Source: Shinella sp. UYSO24 (GTDB lineage Bacteria > Pseudomonadota > Alphaproteobacteria > Rhizobiales > Rhizobiaceae). Taken from it: a stretch of 64,000 nucleotides of DNA. The position numbers and the translations under genes are program-made. The DNA lies in the NCBI GenBank assembly GCA_902167985.1, contig CABHNZ010000007.1, forward strand, positions 229,054 to 293,053, written 5' to 3'. The notes beneath the pieces were generated by a model. The model had not been told where the DNA came from, did no database searches, and saw only the letters and a list, made by a program, of their open reading frames with translations. Of this stretch, positions 1-10,928 are shown piece after piece (within the stretch, counting starts at the first letter, position 1; every line of letters begins with the position of its first letter).

Positions 1-371
1 AAGAACAAGGACGTCTACAAGGGCGCCGCCAAGTTCTTCACCTACCTGTCGCAGCCGGAAGTCCAGGCTGACTGGCACCAGTTCACCGGCTATCTGCCGA
101 TCACCAATGCCGCCTACGAGCTTGGTCAGAAGCAGGGCTACTACGCCAAGAACCCGGCTCCGATATCGCCATCAAGCAGATCACCCGCGGCACGCCGGAC
201 GACAACTCCAAGGGCGTTCGCTTCGGCAACCTCAGCCAGATCCGCGATGCTCTCGACCAGCAGTTCGAAGCCCTCCTCGCCGGCAAGAAGACCGGTCAGC
301 AGGCTCTCGATGAAGGCGTCAAGCAGGGCAATGCCATCCTGACCGACTTCCAGGCTGCGAACACCAACTAA
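1..371 (+). CDS. ugpB: sn-glycerol-3-phosphate ABC transporter substrate-binding protein, C-terminal part
   Basis: Only the last 120 or so residues are present; the gene begins before the window. The product is the periplasmic protein that captures glycerol 3-phosphate (and glycerophosphodiesters) for the UgpAEC importer encoded next. The reading frame gives a typical type-1 solute-binding-protein tail ([20 protein letters not shown] near the start, [11 protein letters not shown] at the end). The frame changes near base 157, where one missing G in a GGG run restores the expected reading; I take this as a sequence error. Identification rests mainly on position before ugpA, ugpE and ugpC. Confidence 0.85.
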
Positions 372-390
372 GGATCGCTCCTTGTCACGC

Positions 391-425
391 GCCCTTCCCG
401 GTTTTCGCCGGGGAGGGCCTTTTCC
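391..425 (+). terminator. intercistronic hairpin between ugpB and ugpA
   Basis: An 11-bp stem (391-401 with 408-418, one G:U pair) around a TTTTCG loop is followed by CTTTTCC. It looks like a partial rho-independent terminator. In ABC operons such a hairpin after the binding-protein gene lowers expression of the permease genes and protects the upstream message; that role is inferred. Confidence 0.7.
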
Positions 426-490
426 TTCCATGGGCTGCCGGCTTGCGAATGCTTGGCCGGGCGCCAGAGGAAACCGATCCGGGAACCCGC

Positions 491-1373
491 ATGCAGACCA
501 AGCGCACCGTCTTCCAGAGCCGCCTCCTGCCTTATCTTCTTCTGGCGCCGCAGCTCGTCATCACGCTGATCTTCTTCGTATGGCCGGCCGGCCAGGCCGT
601 CTGGCAATCCTTCCTGCGGCAGGACCCGTTCGGCATGAAGGACACCTTCATCTGGTTCGCTAACTACACGCGCCTTCTGAGTGACGCGGATTATCTGAAC
701 GCGCTCGGCGTCACCGTCATCTTCTCGGTCGGTGTCACGCTGCTTTCGATGGGCGCATCCTTGCTGCTCGCCGTCTGCGTCAACCGCGTCATCCGTTCGC
801 AGCGTTTCTACACGACGCTTCTTGTCTGGCCTTACGCGTGGCGCCCGCCGCCTCCGGCTCCTCTGGTGGTTCATGTTCAACCCCAGCGTCGGCATCATTC
901 CCTATGGCCTCGAACATCTCGGTTATAGCTGGAACCACCGCCTCAACCCGAACAATGCGATGGTTCTCGTCATCATCGCCGCCGCCTGGAAGCAGATCTC
1001 CTACAATTTCCTCTTCTTCGTTGCCGGCCTGCAATCCGTACCGCATTCGCTGACGGAGGCTGCCGCGATAGACGGCGCCGGCCCGGTGAAGCGCTTCTGG
1101 ACGATCGTCTTCCCGCTCCTGTCGCCGACAACCTTCTTCCTCGCCGTCATCAACATCACCTATGCGATGTTCGACACGTTCCCGATCATCGATTCCACCA
1201 CCTCCGGCGGCCCCGCCCAGTCGACCAATATCCTTGTCTACAAGGTCTATGCGGATGGCTTCGTCGGCCTCAATCTTGGCCCCTCGGCGGCGCAGTCCGT
1301 GGTGCTGATGCTGATCGTGGTCCTCCTGACGATCGTCCAGTTCCGCTGGATCGAGCGCAAAGTGCAGTATTGA
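491..1373 (+). CDS. ugpA: sn-glycerol-3-phosphate ABC transporter permease UgpA (two frame breaks)
   Basis: Inner-membrane permease subunit that pairs with UgpE to form the channel. The ATG at 491 opens [20 protein letters not shown] with a first membrane segment, as in the family. The cytoplasmic EAA loop that docks on the ATPase is visible late in the protein ([16 protein letters not shown]). The frame breaks twice close together, near 836 (expected GCC GTG GCG) and near 860 (expected TCC CTC TGG); each is repaired by one added base, giving 294 codons, the usual length. The stop lies 14 bp before the ugpE start. Confidence 0.92.
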
Positions 1374-1387
1374 TAGGAGCCGCCGTC

Positions 1388-2236
1388 ATGGTCGAGAACC
1401 GCCCGTTTCTGAACTTTCTCACCCATCTCGTGCTGATCCTCGGCATCGCCACGGTTGTCTTTCCCGTCTATCTCGCCTTCATCGCCTCCACCCGTGGCCC
1501 GGCCGACTTCCTGACCGGTGTCGTGCCGCTGACGCCGGGCGACCAGACCTGGGCCAATTACGGCGCGCTTCTCGGCGCCGGATCGACGGAGGCAGGCGCG
1601 CCGCCCTTCCTGCTGATGCTGGCCAACAGTCTCGTAATGGCCATACTCGTTGCCGTCGGCAAGATCGCGATCTCGATCCTCTCGGCCTTCGCGGTCGTCT
1701 ATTTCCGCTTCCCCGGCCGCATCATCGCCTTCTGGATCATCTTCATGACGCTGATGCTGCCGATCGAGGTCCGCATCCTGCCCACCTACAAGGTGATTGC
1801 CGATCTCGGTATGCTGAATTCCTATTCGGGCCTCGTCATCCCGGTCATCGCGTCCGCCACCGCCACCTTCCTCTTCCGCCAGTTCTTCCTGACCATTCCG
1901 GAAGAGACGATGGAAGCCGCGCGCGTCGATGGTGCAGGCCCCTTGAAATTCTTCTGGGATATCCTCCTGCCGCTGTCGCGCACCAATATCGCGGCACTCT
2001 TCATCATCATGTTCATCTTCGGCTGGAACCAGTACCTCTGGCCGATGCTGATCACCACAGAACCGCACTATTACACCGTGGTCATGGGCATCAAGCGGCT
2101 GGCAGCCGTGCTCGACGGCGACACCCAGTGGAACCTCGTCATGGCGGGCGTCATCCTGGCCGCACTTCCCCCGGTTCTGGTCATCATCTTCATGCAGCGC
2201 CTGTTCGTCAAAGGCCTGGTTGAGACGGAGAAATAA
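1388..2236 (+). CDS. ugpE: sn-glycerol-3-phosphate ABC transporter permease UgpE
   Basis: Second membrane subunit of the glycerol-3-phosphate importer, 282 residues, intact. The ATG at 1388 is preferred over the upstream in-frame codons because TAGGAG sits about 9 bases before it and [19 protein letters not shown] starts directly with a membrane segment. The EAA signature ([16 protein letters not shown]) lies about two thirds along, followed by two more hydrophobic segments. It is transcribed with ugpA, and ugpC starts 3 bases after its stop, so the permease genes and the ATPase gene are one translational unit. Confidence 0.95.
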   Translation: MVENRPFLNFLTHLVLILGIATVVFPVYLAFIASTRGPADFLTGVVPLTPGDQTWANYGALLGAGSTEAGAPPFLLMLANSLVMAILVAVGKIAISILSAFAVVYFRFPGRIIAFWIIFMTLMLPIEVRILPTYKVIADLGMLNSYSGLVIPVIASATATFLFRQFFLTIPEETMEAARVDGAGPLKFFWDILLPLSRTNIAALFIIMFIFGWNQYLWPMLITTEPHYYTVVMGIKRLAAVLDGDTQWNLVMAGVILAALPPVLVIIFMQRLFVKGLVETEK

Positions 2237-2238
2237 CA

Positions 2239-3339
2239 ATGGCTTCCATCGACGTCGAAAATGTCGGCAAGATCTATACCGGCGGCGTTCGGGCCGTCTC
2301 CGACATCAGGCTCAACATCGCCGATGGCGAGTTCATCGTGCTCGTCGGCCCCTCGGGCTGCGGCAAGTCCACGCTTCTGCGCATGATCGCCGGGCTTGAG
2401 ACCATTTCCGAAGGCCAGGTGAAGATCGGCCCGCGCGTCGTCAACGACGTCGAACCGGCCGACCGCGACATCGCCATGGTCTTCCAGAACTATGCGCTCT
2501 ACCCGCATATGACGGTCAAGCAGAACCTCGAATACGGCCTGAAGAACCGCCGCACGCCGAAAGCCGAGATCGAGGCCCGCGTGACGGAGGCCGCCCGCAT
2601 GCTGGAAATCGGCCAGTATTTGGAGCGCAAGCCGAAAGCGCTTTCCGGCGGTCAGCGCCAGCGCGTCGCCATGGGCCGCGCCATCGTCCGCAAGCCGGCC
2701 GTCTTCCTCTTCGACGAGCCATTGTCGAACCTCGATGCCAAGCTGCGCGTCTCCATGCGCGGCGAGATCAAGCGCCTTCAGCGCCGCCTCGGCACCACCT
2801 CCATCTACGTCACTCACGACCAGCTGGAGGCGATGACGCTGGCAGACCGCCTCGTCGTCCTGAACGGCGGCCGTATCGAGCAGGTCGGCTCGCCGCTCGA
2901 TGTCTATCACACGCCGGCCTCCACCTTCGTCGCAAGCTTCATCGGCTCGCCGGCCATGAACCTCGTCAAGGGCGAACTGCATGGCGACAAGCTGGCAATC
3001 GGCCCGTCGCTGATCGACCTCAAGGGCTTTGCCCCCACCTCCGGCACCGTCACCGTCGGCCTGCGCGCCGAAGACCTGCGCCTTGCCTCACCCGGCGAAG
3101 AGGCTCTGCCTTTCCGCGTCGATTACACCGAAGAACTCGGCGCCCAGCGGCTGGTTCACGGCTCGGTGGGCGACCAGTCGCTCACTATCGCACTCTCCGC
3201 CGAAACGGCCCTTGAGACCGAAATGCGCATCGTCATCGATCCGGCAAAGCTGCATTTCTTCTCGGCCGAAACCGGCAAGCGGATCGCCGGTGGCGCCATC
3301 GCCAGGGCTGCACTCGGCACTGTTGAACCTGTTGCCTGA
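2239..3339 (+). CDS. ugpC: sn-glycerol-3-phosphate ABC transporter ATP-binding protein UgpC
   Basis: ATPase that powers the Ugp importer, 366 residues, intact. Walker A is GPSGCGKST at residues 37-45, the ABC signature LSGGQ at 135-139, and Walker B FLFDE at 156-160, followed by the D-loop NLDAK. The last third is the MalK-type regulatory (TOBE) extension ([10 protein letters not shown] region). In this family the ATPase extension can bind regulatory partners, and in enteric bacteria the operon is induced by phosphate starvation; any promoter or Pho box would lie upstream of the window. A related MalK-like ATPase could look the same, but the operon context favours Ugp. Confidence 0.95.
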   Translation: MASIDVENVGKIYTGGVRAVSDIRLNIADGEFIVLVGPSGCGKSTLLRMIAGLETISEGQVKIGPRVVNDVEPADRDIAMVFQNYALYPHMTVKQNLEYGLKNRRTPKAEIEARVTEAARMLEIGQYLERKPKALSGGQRQRVAMGRAIVRKPAVFLFDEPLSNLDAKLRVSMRGEIKRLQRRLGTTSIYVTHDQLEAMTLADRLVVLNGGRIEQVGSPLDVYHTPASTFVASFIGSPAMNLVKGELHGDKLAIGPSLIDLKGFAPTSGTVTVGLRAEDLRLASPGEEALPFRVDYTEELGAQRLVHGSVGDQSLTIALSAETALETEMRIVIDPAKLHFFSAETGKRIAGGAIARAALGTVEPVA

Positions 3340-3496
3340 AAATTCTTGTCTTCAAACCGTTTGCCGGACCTAAGGGAAATCCCGCACTCAACCTCTGATC
3401 GGCGCTTTGCTACAATTTGAGCGAAGCGCTGAACCGGCCAATCATCTTTGTCAGCTAGAAGGATGCTCGGTAAAGGGTAATCATGAGGGGTAAGAC

Positions 3497-3999
3497 ATGA
3501 GTTGGCACGTCATTGCGGCCGCCGCCGCCGCGATCGCGATCCGCTACAAGTCATCCGGCAACGAGCCGGTGCCGGCAAAGCCATTCGTCGGTGCGAACGC
3601 GCATTCCATGGACATGAAGCCGCTGCCGATCGAGCCATCCTGGGTCTTGAGCGGTGATCCTCAGGCCCGCGCCGCGGCCCATTCCAAGCCCGAGGACGGC
3701 CTTGCCGCAACCGGCATATGGGATTGCACGGCGGGCACTTTCCGCTGGTATTTCGGCTGGGACGAGACCGTCGTTATCCTTGAAGGCTCGGTTCACATCA
3801 CCGCTGAAGATGGTACGGAACGGCTGCTTGCCGCCGGTGACGTCGGCTATTTCAAGGCCGGCACCTGGGCCACCTGGCGCGTTGATGATTACGTCAAGAA
3901 GGTCGCCTTCCTGCGAAACCCTATCCGAAGCCGATCGCCATGCTCTACCAGCTGCGCGACGCCTTTCGCCCGCGCCCGAAGGTCGGCCTCGCCGGCTGA
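3497..3999 (+). CDS. cupin-domain protein, DUF861 type (one frame break)
   Basis: A roughly 167-residue protein with a single small beta-barrel (cupin). The central part, WDCTAGTFRWYFGWDETVVI followed by LEGSVHITAEDG and DVGYFKAGTWATWRV, is typical of the DUF861/cupin_3 group; the substrate is unknown. The N terminus is a short alanine-rich hydrophobic stretch ([10 protein letters not shown]), possibly a membrane anchor. AGGGGTAAG precedes the ATG at 3497. The frame is lost near 3914; one added base gives the end FLRKPYPKPIAMLYQLRDAF and a stop at 3999. It stands alone between ugpC and gshB. Confidence 0.8.
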
Positions 4000-4084
4000 T
4001 CGGCGGCAGCAAAAATCCTGCACGGTTGCCTTTCCATTTCGGCCATCCTAAATCAGGCGCAGCAATGCCAAGGGGGCCGAATTC

Positions 4085-5035
4085 ATGGCGAAGATCCGCA
4101 AAGTCGCATTCCAGATGGACCACATTTCCGGCATCAACATTGCCGGAGACAGCACTTTCGCCATGGCGCTCGAAGCGCAGTCGCGTGGCTATGAACTCTA
4201 CCATTTCACGCCGGACCGCCTGAGCCAGCGCGATGGCAAGATTTTCGCCGCCGTCGAGCGCCTTCAGGTGCGCGATATCAAGGGCGATCACTTCACCCTT
4301 GAAGAGAAGGTGCGGATGGACCTCTCCGAGATGGATGTCGTCCTTCTGCGCCAGGATCCGCCCTTCGACATGGGCTACATCACCTCGACCCACCTTCTTG
4401 AGCGCATCCACCCGAAGACCCTCGTCGTCAACGACCCAGCCTGGGTGCGCAACTCGCCGGAAAAGATCTTCGTCACCGAATTTGCCGATCTCATGCCGCC
4501 GACGCTGATCTCGCGCGATCCGACGGAGATCGCCGCCTTCCGTCAGGAACTCGGCGATATCATCCTGAAGCCGCTCTACGGCAATGGCGGCGCCGGCGTC
4601 TTCCATTCCGCCCGCGACGACCGCAACTTCTCCTCGCTTCTGGAAATGTTCGGCCAGATGTATCGCGGCGAGCCCTATATCGCCCAGGCCTATCTGCCGG
4701 CAGTGCGCAAGGGCGACAAGCGCATCCTGCTCGTCGATGGCGAGCCGGTGGGCGCCATCAACCGCGTTCCGGCCGAGCATGACAGCCGCTCCAACATGCA
4801 TGTCGGCGGCCGCGCCGAGCCGACCGAACTGACCGCCCGCGAGAAGGAAATCTGCGCCCGCATCGGGCCGGCGCTCCGCGAACGCGGCTTCATCTTCGTC
4901 GGCATCGATGTGATCGGCGATTACATGACCGAGATCAACGTGACCTCGCCGACCGGCATCCGCGAAGTGAAGAAATTCGGCGGCGCCGATGTCGCAAGCC
5001 TGATGTGGGACGCGGTCGAAGCCAAGCGCGCCTGA
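4085..5035 (+). CDS. gshB: glutathione synthetase
   Basis: ATP-grasp ligase joining gamma-glutamylcysteine and glycine, the second step of glutathione synthesis. The 316-residue product is full length for the bacterial GshB family and starts [18 protein letters not shown]. The N-terminal domain is followed by the ATP-grasp fold ([14 protein letters not shown] nucleotide loop; [20 protein letters not shown] metal and substrate region near the C terminus). The frame is intact. No gshA is nearby. A good terminator follows at 5092, so it is probably monocistronic. Confidence 0.96.
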   Translation: MAKIRKVAFQMDHISGINIAGDSTFAMALEAQSRGYELYHFTPDRLSQRDGKIFAAVERLQVRDIKGDHFTLEEKVRMDLSEMDVVLLRQDPPFDMGYITSTHLLERIHPKTLVVNDPAWVRNSPEKIFVTEFADLMPPTLISRDPTEIAAFRQELGDIILKPLYGNGGAGVFHSARDDRNFSSLLEMFGQMYRGEPYIAQAYLPAVRKGDKRILLVDGEPVGAINRVPAEHDSRSNMHVGGRAEPTELTAREKEICARIGPALRERGFIFVGIDVIGDYMTEINVTSPTGIREVKKFGGADVASLMWDAVEAKRA

Positions 5036-5091
5036 TATCCGTGCGACAAGGCCGGTTCGTTCTCATCCGTTCCGGCTTTACAACTCGATAC

Positions 5092-5123
5092 AACCCGTCT
5101 GCACTGCAGGCGGGTTTTGTTCT
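5092..5123 (+). terminator. rho-independent terminator after gshB
   Basis: A 9-bp stem (5092-5100 with 5108-5116, one G:U pair) around GCACTGC runs directly into TTTTGTTCTTT. It lies 56 bases after the gshB stop and separates it from comM. Confidence 0.85.
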
Positions 5124-5236
5124 TTAAATGTTCTTGCCTAAATCATGATTGTCTGTCAGCTTGTTGCCGCTGGCATGAGGCGGTGCTTTTAAGCTCGCTG
5201 CCGGCTCTGGGTAGTTCAGGTCCGGGGGTGGCAGGC

Positions 5237-6767
5237 ATGGTCGCACGCGTGGCAACGGTGGCATTCCAGGGCATAGAGGGTGTTCCCGTCGATGTGCAGG
5301 TCATGGTCGGACCGGGCAAGATGGGCATGCATATCGTCGGCCTGCCGGACAAGGCGGTGGCTGAAAGCCGCGAGCGGGTGCAGGCAGCACTGCATGCATC
5401 AGGCTTGCCATGCCGCCCAAGAAGGTCACGGTCAATCTCGCCCCGGCAGACATTCCCAAAGAGGGCTCGCATTTCGATCTCCCCATCGCACTCGGCCTGA
5501 TGGCGGCACTCGGCGCCATCCCGCCGGATGCGATTGCCGATCATGTCGTGATCGGCGAACTCAATCTCGATGGCACGCTTGCCGCCATCGCCGGTGCGCT
5601 GCCCGCCGCCGTCGCGCAAACGCCCTGGGAAAAGGCCTGATCTGCCCGGCAGACAGCGGTGCAGAGGCCGCCTGGGCAGGAGCCGAGATCGATATCATCG
5701 CACCGCGCAGCCTGATCGCGCTTGCCAATCATTTTCGCGGCACACAGGTCATCTCAAGGCCGCAACCGGCGATCCGCGCGCCTGCCGCCGGCCTGCCGGA
5801 TATGGCCGATATCAAGGGGCAGGAGGGTGCCAAGCGGGCGCTGGAAGTGGCGGCGGCCGGAGGCCACAACCTCCTGATGGTCGGCCCGCCCGGATCGGGA
5901 AAATCCATGCTTGCCGCGCGCCTGCCCTCCATCCTGCCGCTTTTGTCTGCTGCCGAACTTCTCGAAGTCTCGATGATCCACTCGATTGCAGGAAATCTCT
6001 CCGGCGGCAGGCTTTCCGATCGACGGCCATTCCGCACCCCGCATCACTCGGCCACCATGGCAGCGCTTGTCGGCGGCGGCTTTCGCGGCCGGCCGGGCGA
6101 GGCCTCGCTCGCCCATCACGGCATTCTCTTTCTGGATGAGTTTCCGGAATTTTCGCCGCAGGTTCTCGATGCGCTGCGCCAGCCGCTGGAGACGGGGGAA
6201 TGTATCATCGCCCGCGCCAATCATCGCGTCACCTATCCGGCGGCAATCCAGCTTGTGGCGGCAATGAACCCCTGTCGTTGCGGCATGGCCGGTGAGCCGG
6301 GCCATGTCTGCGCCCGCGGCCCGCGTTGCGCGTCGGATTATCAGGCCCGCATCTCCGCGCCCTTGATGGACCGGATCGACATCCGCATCGACGTGCCGGC
6401 GGTCTCGGCCGCCGATCTCATCCGCCCCGCACCGTCGGAAAAGAGCGCCGATATCGCTGCCCGTGTCGCCTCGGCGCGCAAACGGCAAAGCCTTCGATAT
6501 GAAAACCTCGGCCATGGCGACATTCACACCAATGCCCGCTGCCCGACGGCCCTGATCGAGGCCTGTGCCGAGCCGGACCGGGCGGGCCTCACGCTGCTGC
6601 AGGATGCGGCGGAACAGATGAAATTCTCCGCCCGCGCCTATCATCGCATCCTGAAGGTCGCCCGCACGCTCGCCGATCTCGACGGCGAGGACAGGGTCGG
6701 CCGCATCCATCTCGCCGAAGCCATTTCCTACCTGATGGCCGGAGAACGCCAGATGGCGCCCGCATGA
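5237..6767 (+). CDS. comM: YifB/ComM family Mg chelatase-like AAA+ ATPase (two frame breaks)
   Basis: AAA+ ATPase related to magnesium chelatase subunit I. ComM proteins are helicases that help branch migration of DNA taken up by transformation; the housekeeping role in rhizobia is unclear. The ATG at 5237 starts MVARVATVAFQGIEG, the S5-like N-terminal ChlI domain. Walker A is GPPGSGKS, Walker B follows as LFLDEFPEF, and a cysteine-rich insertion (PCRCGMAGEPGHVC) is present. The C-terminal helical domain ends MAGERQMAPA. Breaks near 5407 (expected TTG GCC ATG) and near 5617 (expected GCG GCA AAC) each need one base; the repaired length is 510 codons, normal for the family. Confidence 0.93.
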
Positions 6768-6844
6768 CAACATTGCGGGCCACCATCCTCGTTCTGATCG
6801 CCAGCCTGATGCCGCTCTGGCACCGGCTGGCGAAGGCAATCGGC

Positions 6845-7807
6845 TCAGCCGAGCCCGTCGAACAGCGCCGTCGAGAGATAGCGCTCGGCAAAGGAGGGGA
6901 TGATCACCACGATCGTCTTGCCGGCATTTTCCGGCCGGCGACCAACGGCGATGGCCGCCGTCAGTGCAGCACCGGAGGAAATCCCGACCGGCACGCCTTC
7001 GAGCCGCGCCACATGCCGGGCCATCTCCATCGCGTCCGTGCTGGCAACGGTGACGACCTCGTCATAGACATGCGTATCGAGGATTTTCGGCGCAAAACCG
7101 GCGCCGATCCCCTGGATCTTGTGCGGGCCGGGCTCGCCGCCGGAAAGAACCGGCGATTCCTTCGGCTCGACGGCAATCACCTTCAGCGACGGGTTGCGCG
7201 CCTTCAGCACCTGTCCGACGCCGGTAATCGTGCCGCCCGTGCCGATGCCGGCGACGAAGATATCGACCTTGCCGTCCGTGTCGTTCCAGATCTCTTCCGC
7301 CGTCGTCTTGCGGTGGATCTCCGGGTTGGCGGGGTTCTCGAACTGCTGCGGGATGATCGCGTCGGGCAGGGTCGCGGCCAGTTCCTCGGCCTTGGCGATT
7401 GCCCCCTTCATACCCTTCGGCCCCTCGGTCAGCACCAGTTCGGCGCCGAGCAGCGCCAGCATCTTGCGCCGCTCGATCGACATCGTCTCCGGCATGGTGA
7501 GGATCAGCTTGTAGCCCTTGGCGGCGGCGGCAAAGGCAAGCGCGATGCCGGTATTGCCCGAGGTCGGCTCGACCAGCACGGATTTGCCGGGCGTGATCTT
7601 GCCTTGCGCTTCCAGGCTCTCGATCATCGCCACGCCGATCCGGTCCTTGACCGAAGCGATCGGGTTGAAGAACTCGAGCTTGGCGAGCAGCGTCGCCTCG
7701 ACACCGTTTTCCCGCGCCAGCTTGTCGAGCCGAACGAGCGGCGTGTCGCCGATCGTCTCGGTGATCGACTGATAGACCTTGCCCCTGCCGGGTTTCTTGG
7801 TCGTCAT
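6845..7807 (-). CDS. cysK: cysteine synthase A (O-acetylserine sulfhydrylase)
   Basis: PLP enzyme making cysteine from O-acetylserine and sulfide. The 320-residue product is intact. The PLP lysine lies in IASVKDRIG, the substrate loop is TSGNTG, and the phosphate-binding loop is [10 protein letters not shown], all standard for CysK. The start at 7807 ([20 protein letters not shown]) is preceded by GAGGGA. It converges on comM, and its start is separated by 117 bp from the divergent histidine phosphatase gene, so both promoters lie there. Confidence 0.97.
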   Translation of the reverse strand: MTTKKPGRGKVYQSITETIGDTPLVRLDKLARENGVEATLLAKLEFFNPIASVKDRIGVAMIESLEAQGKITPGKSVLVEPTSGNTGIALAFAAAAKGYKLILTMPETMSIERRKMLALLGAELVLTEGPKGMKGAIAKAEELAATLPDAIIPQQFENPANPEIHRKTTAEEIWNDTDGKVDIFVAGIGTGGTITGVGQVLKARNPSLKVIAVEPKESPVLSGGEPGPHKIQGIGAGFAPKILDTHVYDEVVTVASTDAMEMARHVARLEGVPVGISSGAALTAAIAVGRRPENAGKTIVVIIPSFAERYLSTALFDGLG

Positions 7808-7924
7808 GATGTTTTCTCCCTCACTGAAATGTTGACGCACTTTAGGCCCAAATCGAAACCATGTCGCCTTGCTGCCGATCAATTGCGGCATTACGCCATT
7901 GCAAGATATCTGGAGCCTACGATC

Positions 7925-8563
7925 ATGCAGCGTTTTGCCCCCATCCTCTTGATCATCATGATTGCCGCGACGGCTGTCGCCGGCGGCACCACCGCCATGG
8001 CAGCGACGAATGCTGCGAATTCCGGACAGGTCATCGTCTTCATGCGTCATGGCGAAAAGCCGCAGGCTGGTCTCGGCCAGCTGAGCTGCACGGGTCTCAA
8101 TCGTTCGCTCGCGCTCCCCTCCGTGCTGACAAAGATCTTCGGCCGGCCGGATGCCGTCTTTGCGCCCGATCCGTCGAAGCTGAAGGAGGATGAGGGCACG
8201 AACTACGCCTATATCCGCCCGCTCGCGACCATCGAGCCGACGGCGATTGCAGCCGGCCTGCCGGTCGATACCTCGATCGGTTATGACGAGATCGACAAGC
8301 TGCAGAAGCGCCTTGAGGCATCGTCCGGGGCGCACACGATCTTCGTCGCCTGGGAACACAAGCAGATCGTCAAGCTGGTGCGCGCCATGCTCAAGGCCTC
8401 GGGCGGCGATCCCGATCAGGTGCCGAAATGGAAGGGCAAGGATTTCGACAGTCTCTACGTCCTGACCCGTGGACCGGATGGCCGGCTGACCTTCTCCCGT
8501 CAGGCGGAAGGTCTGGACGGCCAGTCCGACGTCTGCCCCGCTCCGGCGGCACAACACGGATAG
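7925..8563 (+). CDS. secreted histidine phosphatase superfamily protein
   Basis: A 212-residue protein with a signal peptide (hydrophobic residues 7-20, then an AMA-A type cleavage region about residue 26). The catalytic RHGE motif of the phosphoglycerate-mutase-like superfamily is at residues 41-44. A second histidine follows late (VAWEHKQI), matching the usual second catalytic His. The substrate cannot be read from the sequence; an exported phosphatase is likely. It is divergent from cysK. The repeat-rich palindromic segment that follows is described separately. Confidence 0.82.
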   Translation: MQRFAPILLIIMIAATAVAGGTTAMAATNAANSGQVIVFMRHGEKPQAGLGQLSCTGLNRSLALPSVLTKIFGRPDAVFAPDPSKLKEDEGTNYAYIRPLATIEPTAIAAGLPVDTSIGYDEIDKLQKRLEASSGAHTIFVAWEHKQIVKLVRAMLKASGGDPDQVPKWKGKDFDSLYVLTRGPDGRLTFSRQAEGLDGQSDVCPAPAAQHG

Positions 8564-8625
8564 GCAGGAAAGAGAGAGGCGAGGTTCCGCCGAATTGCCG
8601 GATCATCGCCTCACCGCGGCCGGAA

Positions 8626-8718
8626 AGACTGGGGCCAAAGCTTTGGGCCCAGTCTTGGACAAATTTTGGACAAAGTCGTGAGCAAAGGCTTGGCCCAAAG
8701 TCTTGGGGCAAAAGTTTG
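8626..8718. repeat. 30-bp near-perfect palindrome followed by degenerate short repeats
   Basis: Bases 8626-8640 and 8641-8655 are reverse complements with one mismatch and no loop. The following 60 bases reuse the same words (TTGGACAAA twice 11 bp apart, then CAAAG, CTTGG and CAAAGTCTTGG). The block lies between the convergent phosphatase and dut genes and could act as a two-way terminator or be a decayed repeat element. Confidence 0.7.
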
Positions 8719-8772
8719 AGGGCGATCAGCGCCCGCCACCCAAATGCCGCTCAGCCGCCGATCAAACCTCGC

Positions 8773-9235
8773 TCAGACCCCGGTCGAGCCGAAGCCGCCG
8801 GCGCGCGGCTGGTTGAGCCTGCCTCGGTGATCTCGCAGAGCTGAACCTGCGTCACCGGCGCCACCACCATCTGGGCGATCCGCATGCCGCGGGTAATGAC
8901 GAAATCCTCTGTTCCGAGATTGATGAGCAGCACCTTCACTTCGCCGCGGTAATCGCTGTCGATCGTGCCGGGCGTGTTGAGGCAGGTGATGCCGTTCTTG
9001 AAGGCAAGGCCGGAGCGGGGGCGGATCTGCGCCTCGAAGCCGGCGGGCAGTTCGAAGACGAGCCCGGTCGGCACCAGTGCCCGGTGGCCGGGCGCGATCG
9101 AAAGCGTCGCACCCTCGGTAATGGCGGCGCGCAGGTCCATGCCGGCCGAACCGGAAGTCTCGTAAGCCGCAGATCCAGCCCGTCTGCATGAGCAAGCCGT
9201 ACGAGATTGACTGTCGGGCCGATAATGTCACGCAT
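8773..9235 (-). CDS. dut: deoxyuridine 5'-triphosphate nucleotidohydrolase, dUTPase (two frame breaks)
   Basis: Hydrolyses dUTP to dUMP, keeping uracil out of DNA and supplying dTMP synthesis. The five homotrimeric dUTPase motifs are readable across the frames: SAGMDLRA (1), RPRSGLAFK (2), [13 protein letters not shown] (3), [10 protein letters not shown] (4) and the C-terminal GGFGSTG (5). Start at 9235, [20 protein letters not shown]. Breaks near 9170 (before [10 protein letters not shown]) and near 8815 (before AGGFGSTGV) each need one added base and give 154 codons, the normal size. The gene is essential in most bacteria, so the breaks are very unlikely to be real. Confidence 0.93.
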
Positions 9236-9321
9236 GGGGGATCTCCTTTAGCTTTCGTCGGTCAATTGCATATCGGGGCCGAAAACGCTAGATAGCCGGC
9301 AACTTCGAAGGATTTTGCCGC

Positions 9322-10904
9322 ATGCCTGAAACCATTGCCGAGGCGGTCGCCCGCCGTCGCACATTCGCGATCATTGCTCACCCGGATGCGGGAAAGACCA
9401 CGCTCACCGAAAAGCTGCTGCTCTTCGGCGGCGCCATCCAGCTTGCCGGTGAGGTGAAGGCCAAGAAGGATCGCATCCAGACCCGCTCGGACTGGATGAA
9501 GATCGAGCGCGAGCGCGGCATCTCCGTCGTCACCTCGGTGATGACCTTCGAATATGACGGCAATGTCTTCAACATTCTCGATACGCCCGGCCACGAAGAC
9601 TTCGCCGACGATACCTACCGCACGCTGACGGCGGTGGATGCGGCCGTCATGGTCATCGATGCCGCCAAGGGTATCGAGCCGCGGACGCTGAAACTCTTCG
9701 AAGTCTGCCGCATGCGCGACATCCCGATCATCACCTTCATCAACAAGATGGACCGCGAAAGCCGCGATCCCTTCGAGATCCTCGATGAAGTCGAAGAGAA
9801 ACTGGCGCTCGATACGGCACCCGTTACCTGGCCGATCGGCCGCTCGAAGACCTTCTGCGGCTCCTATAACATCGCCGATAACACCGTGCGCGGCGCCGAT
9901 ACGGAAGTGACCCCCACCAAGGTCAACGGCCCGCAGGCGGTCGCCGATCGCCTGCCGGAAAACGAGCGCGCAGCCTTCATCGAGGAAACCGAGCTCGCCA
10001 TCGAGGCCTGCCGCCCCTTCGATCGTGAAGCCTTCCTCGAAGGCCATATGACGCCGGTCTTCTTCGGCTCGGCGCTCCGCAATTTCGCGTCCGCGATCTC
10101 ATCAATGCGCTTGGCGATTTCGCCCCGCCGCCGCGTGACCAGGTGGCCGATATCCGCAAGGTCCATGCCGCTGAAGACAAGATGACCGCCTTCGTCTTCA
10201 AGATCCAGGCGAACATGGACCCCAACCACCGCGACCGCATCGCCTTTGCCCGCGTCTGCTCCGGCAAGCTGGAGCGCGGCATGAAGGCGCGTCTGGCGCG
10301 TACCGGCAAGCAGCTGGGTCTGACGGCACCGCAATTCTTCTTCGCCTCGCAGCGTCAGCTGGCCGATACGGCCTATGCCGGCGATGTGGTGGGCATCCCG
10401 AACCACGGCACGCTCCGGATCGGCGACACGCTGACCGAAGGCGAGCCGCTGGTCTTCCAGGGCGTGCCGAACTTCTCGCCGGAAATCCTGCGCCGCGTGC
10501 GTCTTGAAGATGCGATGAAGGCAAAGAAGCTGAAGGAAGCCCTGCAGCAGATGGCCGAGGAAGGCGTCGTTCAGCTCTTCTCGCCGGAAGACGGCTCGCC
10601 CGCCATCGTCGGCGTCGTCGGCGCGCTGCAGCTCGACGTTCTGAAGGAGCGGCTTTCTGCGGAATATACGCTGCCGGTCTCGTTCGAAATGTCGCGCTTC
10701 TCCGTCTGCCGCTGGATCACCTGCGAAAACAAGGCGGATCTGGAAAAATTCCTCACCGTCAAACGCGGCGATATCGCCCGCGATCTGGATGGCGATCCGG
10801 TCTTCCTGGCGCAGGATTCGTTTTCGCTGCGCTATGAATCCGAGCGTTATCCGTCGATCAAGATGGCCGCCGTCAAGGAATATCACGTCGCCAAGGTGGC
10901 GTGA
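9322..10904 (+). CDS. prfC: peptide chain release factor 3 (one frame break)
   Basis: Translational GTPase that recycles RF1 and RF2 after termination. The GTPase motifs are clear: [12 protein letters not shown] (G1), DTPGHEDF (G3) and NKMD (G4), followed by the EF-Tu-like domain 2 and the RF3 C-terminal domain ending KEYHVAKVA. The frame shifts near 10087, where TTC GGC GTC is expected and one G is missing; the repaired protein is 527 residues, standard for RF3. It starts 86 bp from the divergent dut start and converges on the amidotransferase gene with 24 bp between the stops. Confidence 0.95.
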
Positions 10905-10928
10905 TATTCATCGCCTCGGCTTGAAGCC

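Noticed and set aside
6764..6850. A frame overlapping the comM stop that begins with a signal-peptide-like stretch (TILVLIASLMPLW)
   Set aside because: It continues as the antisense of cysK for hundreds of codons with no recognisable domain; the hydrophobic start is chance.
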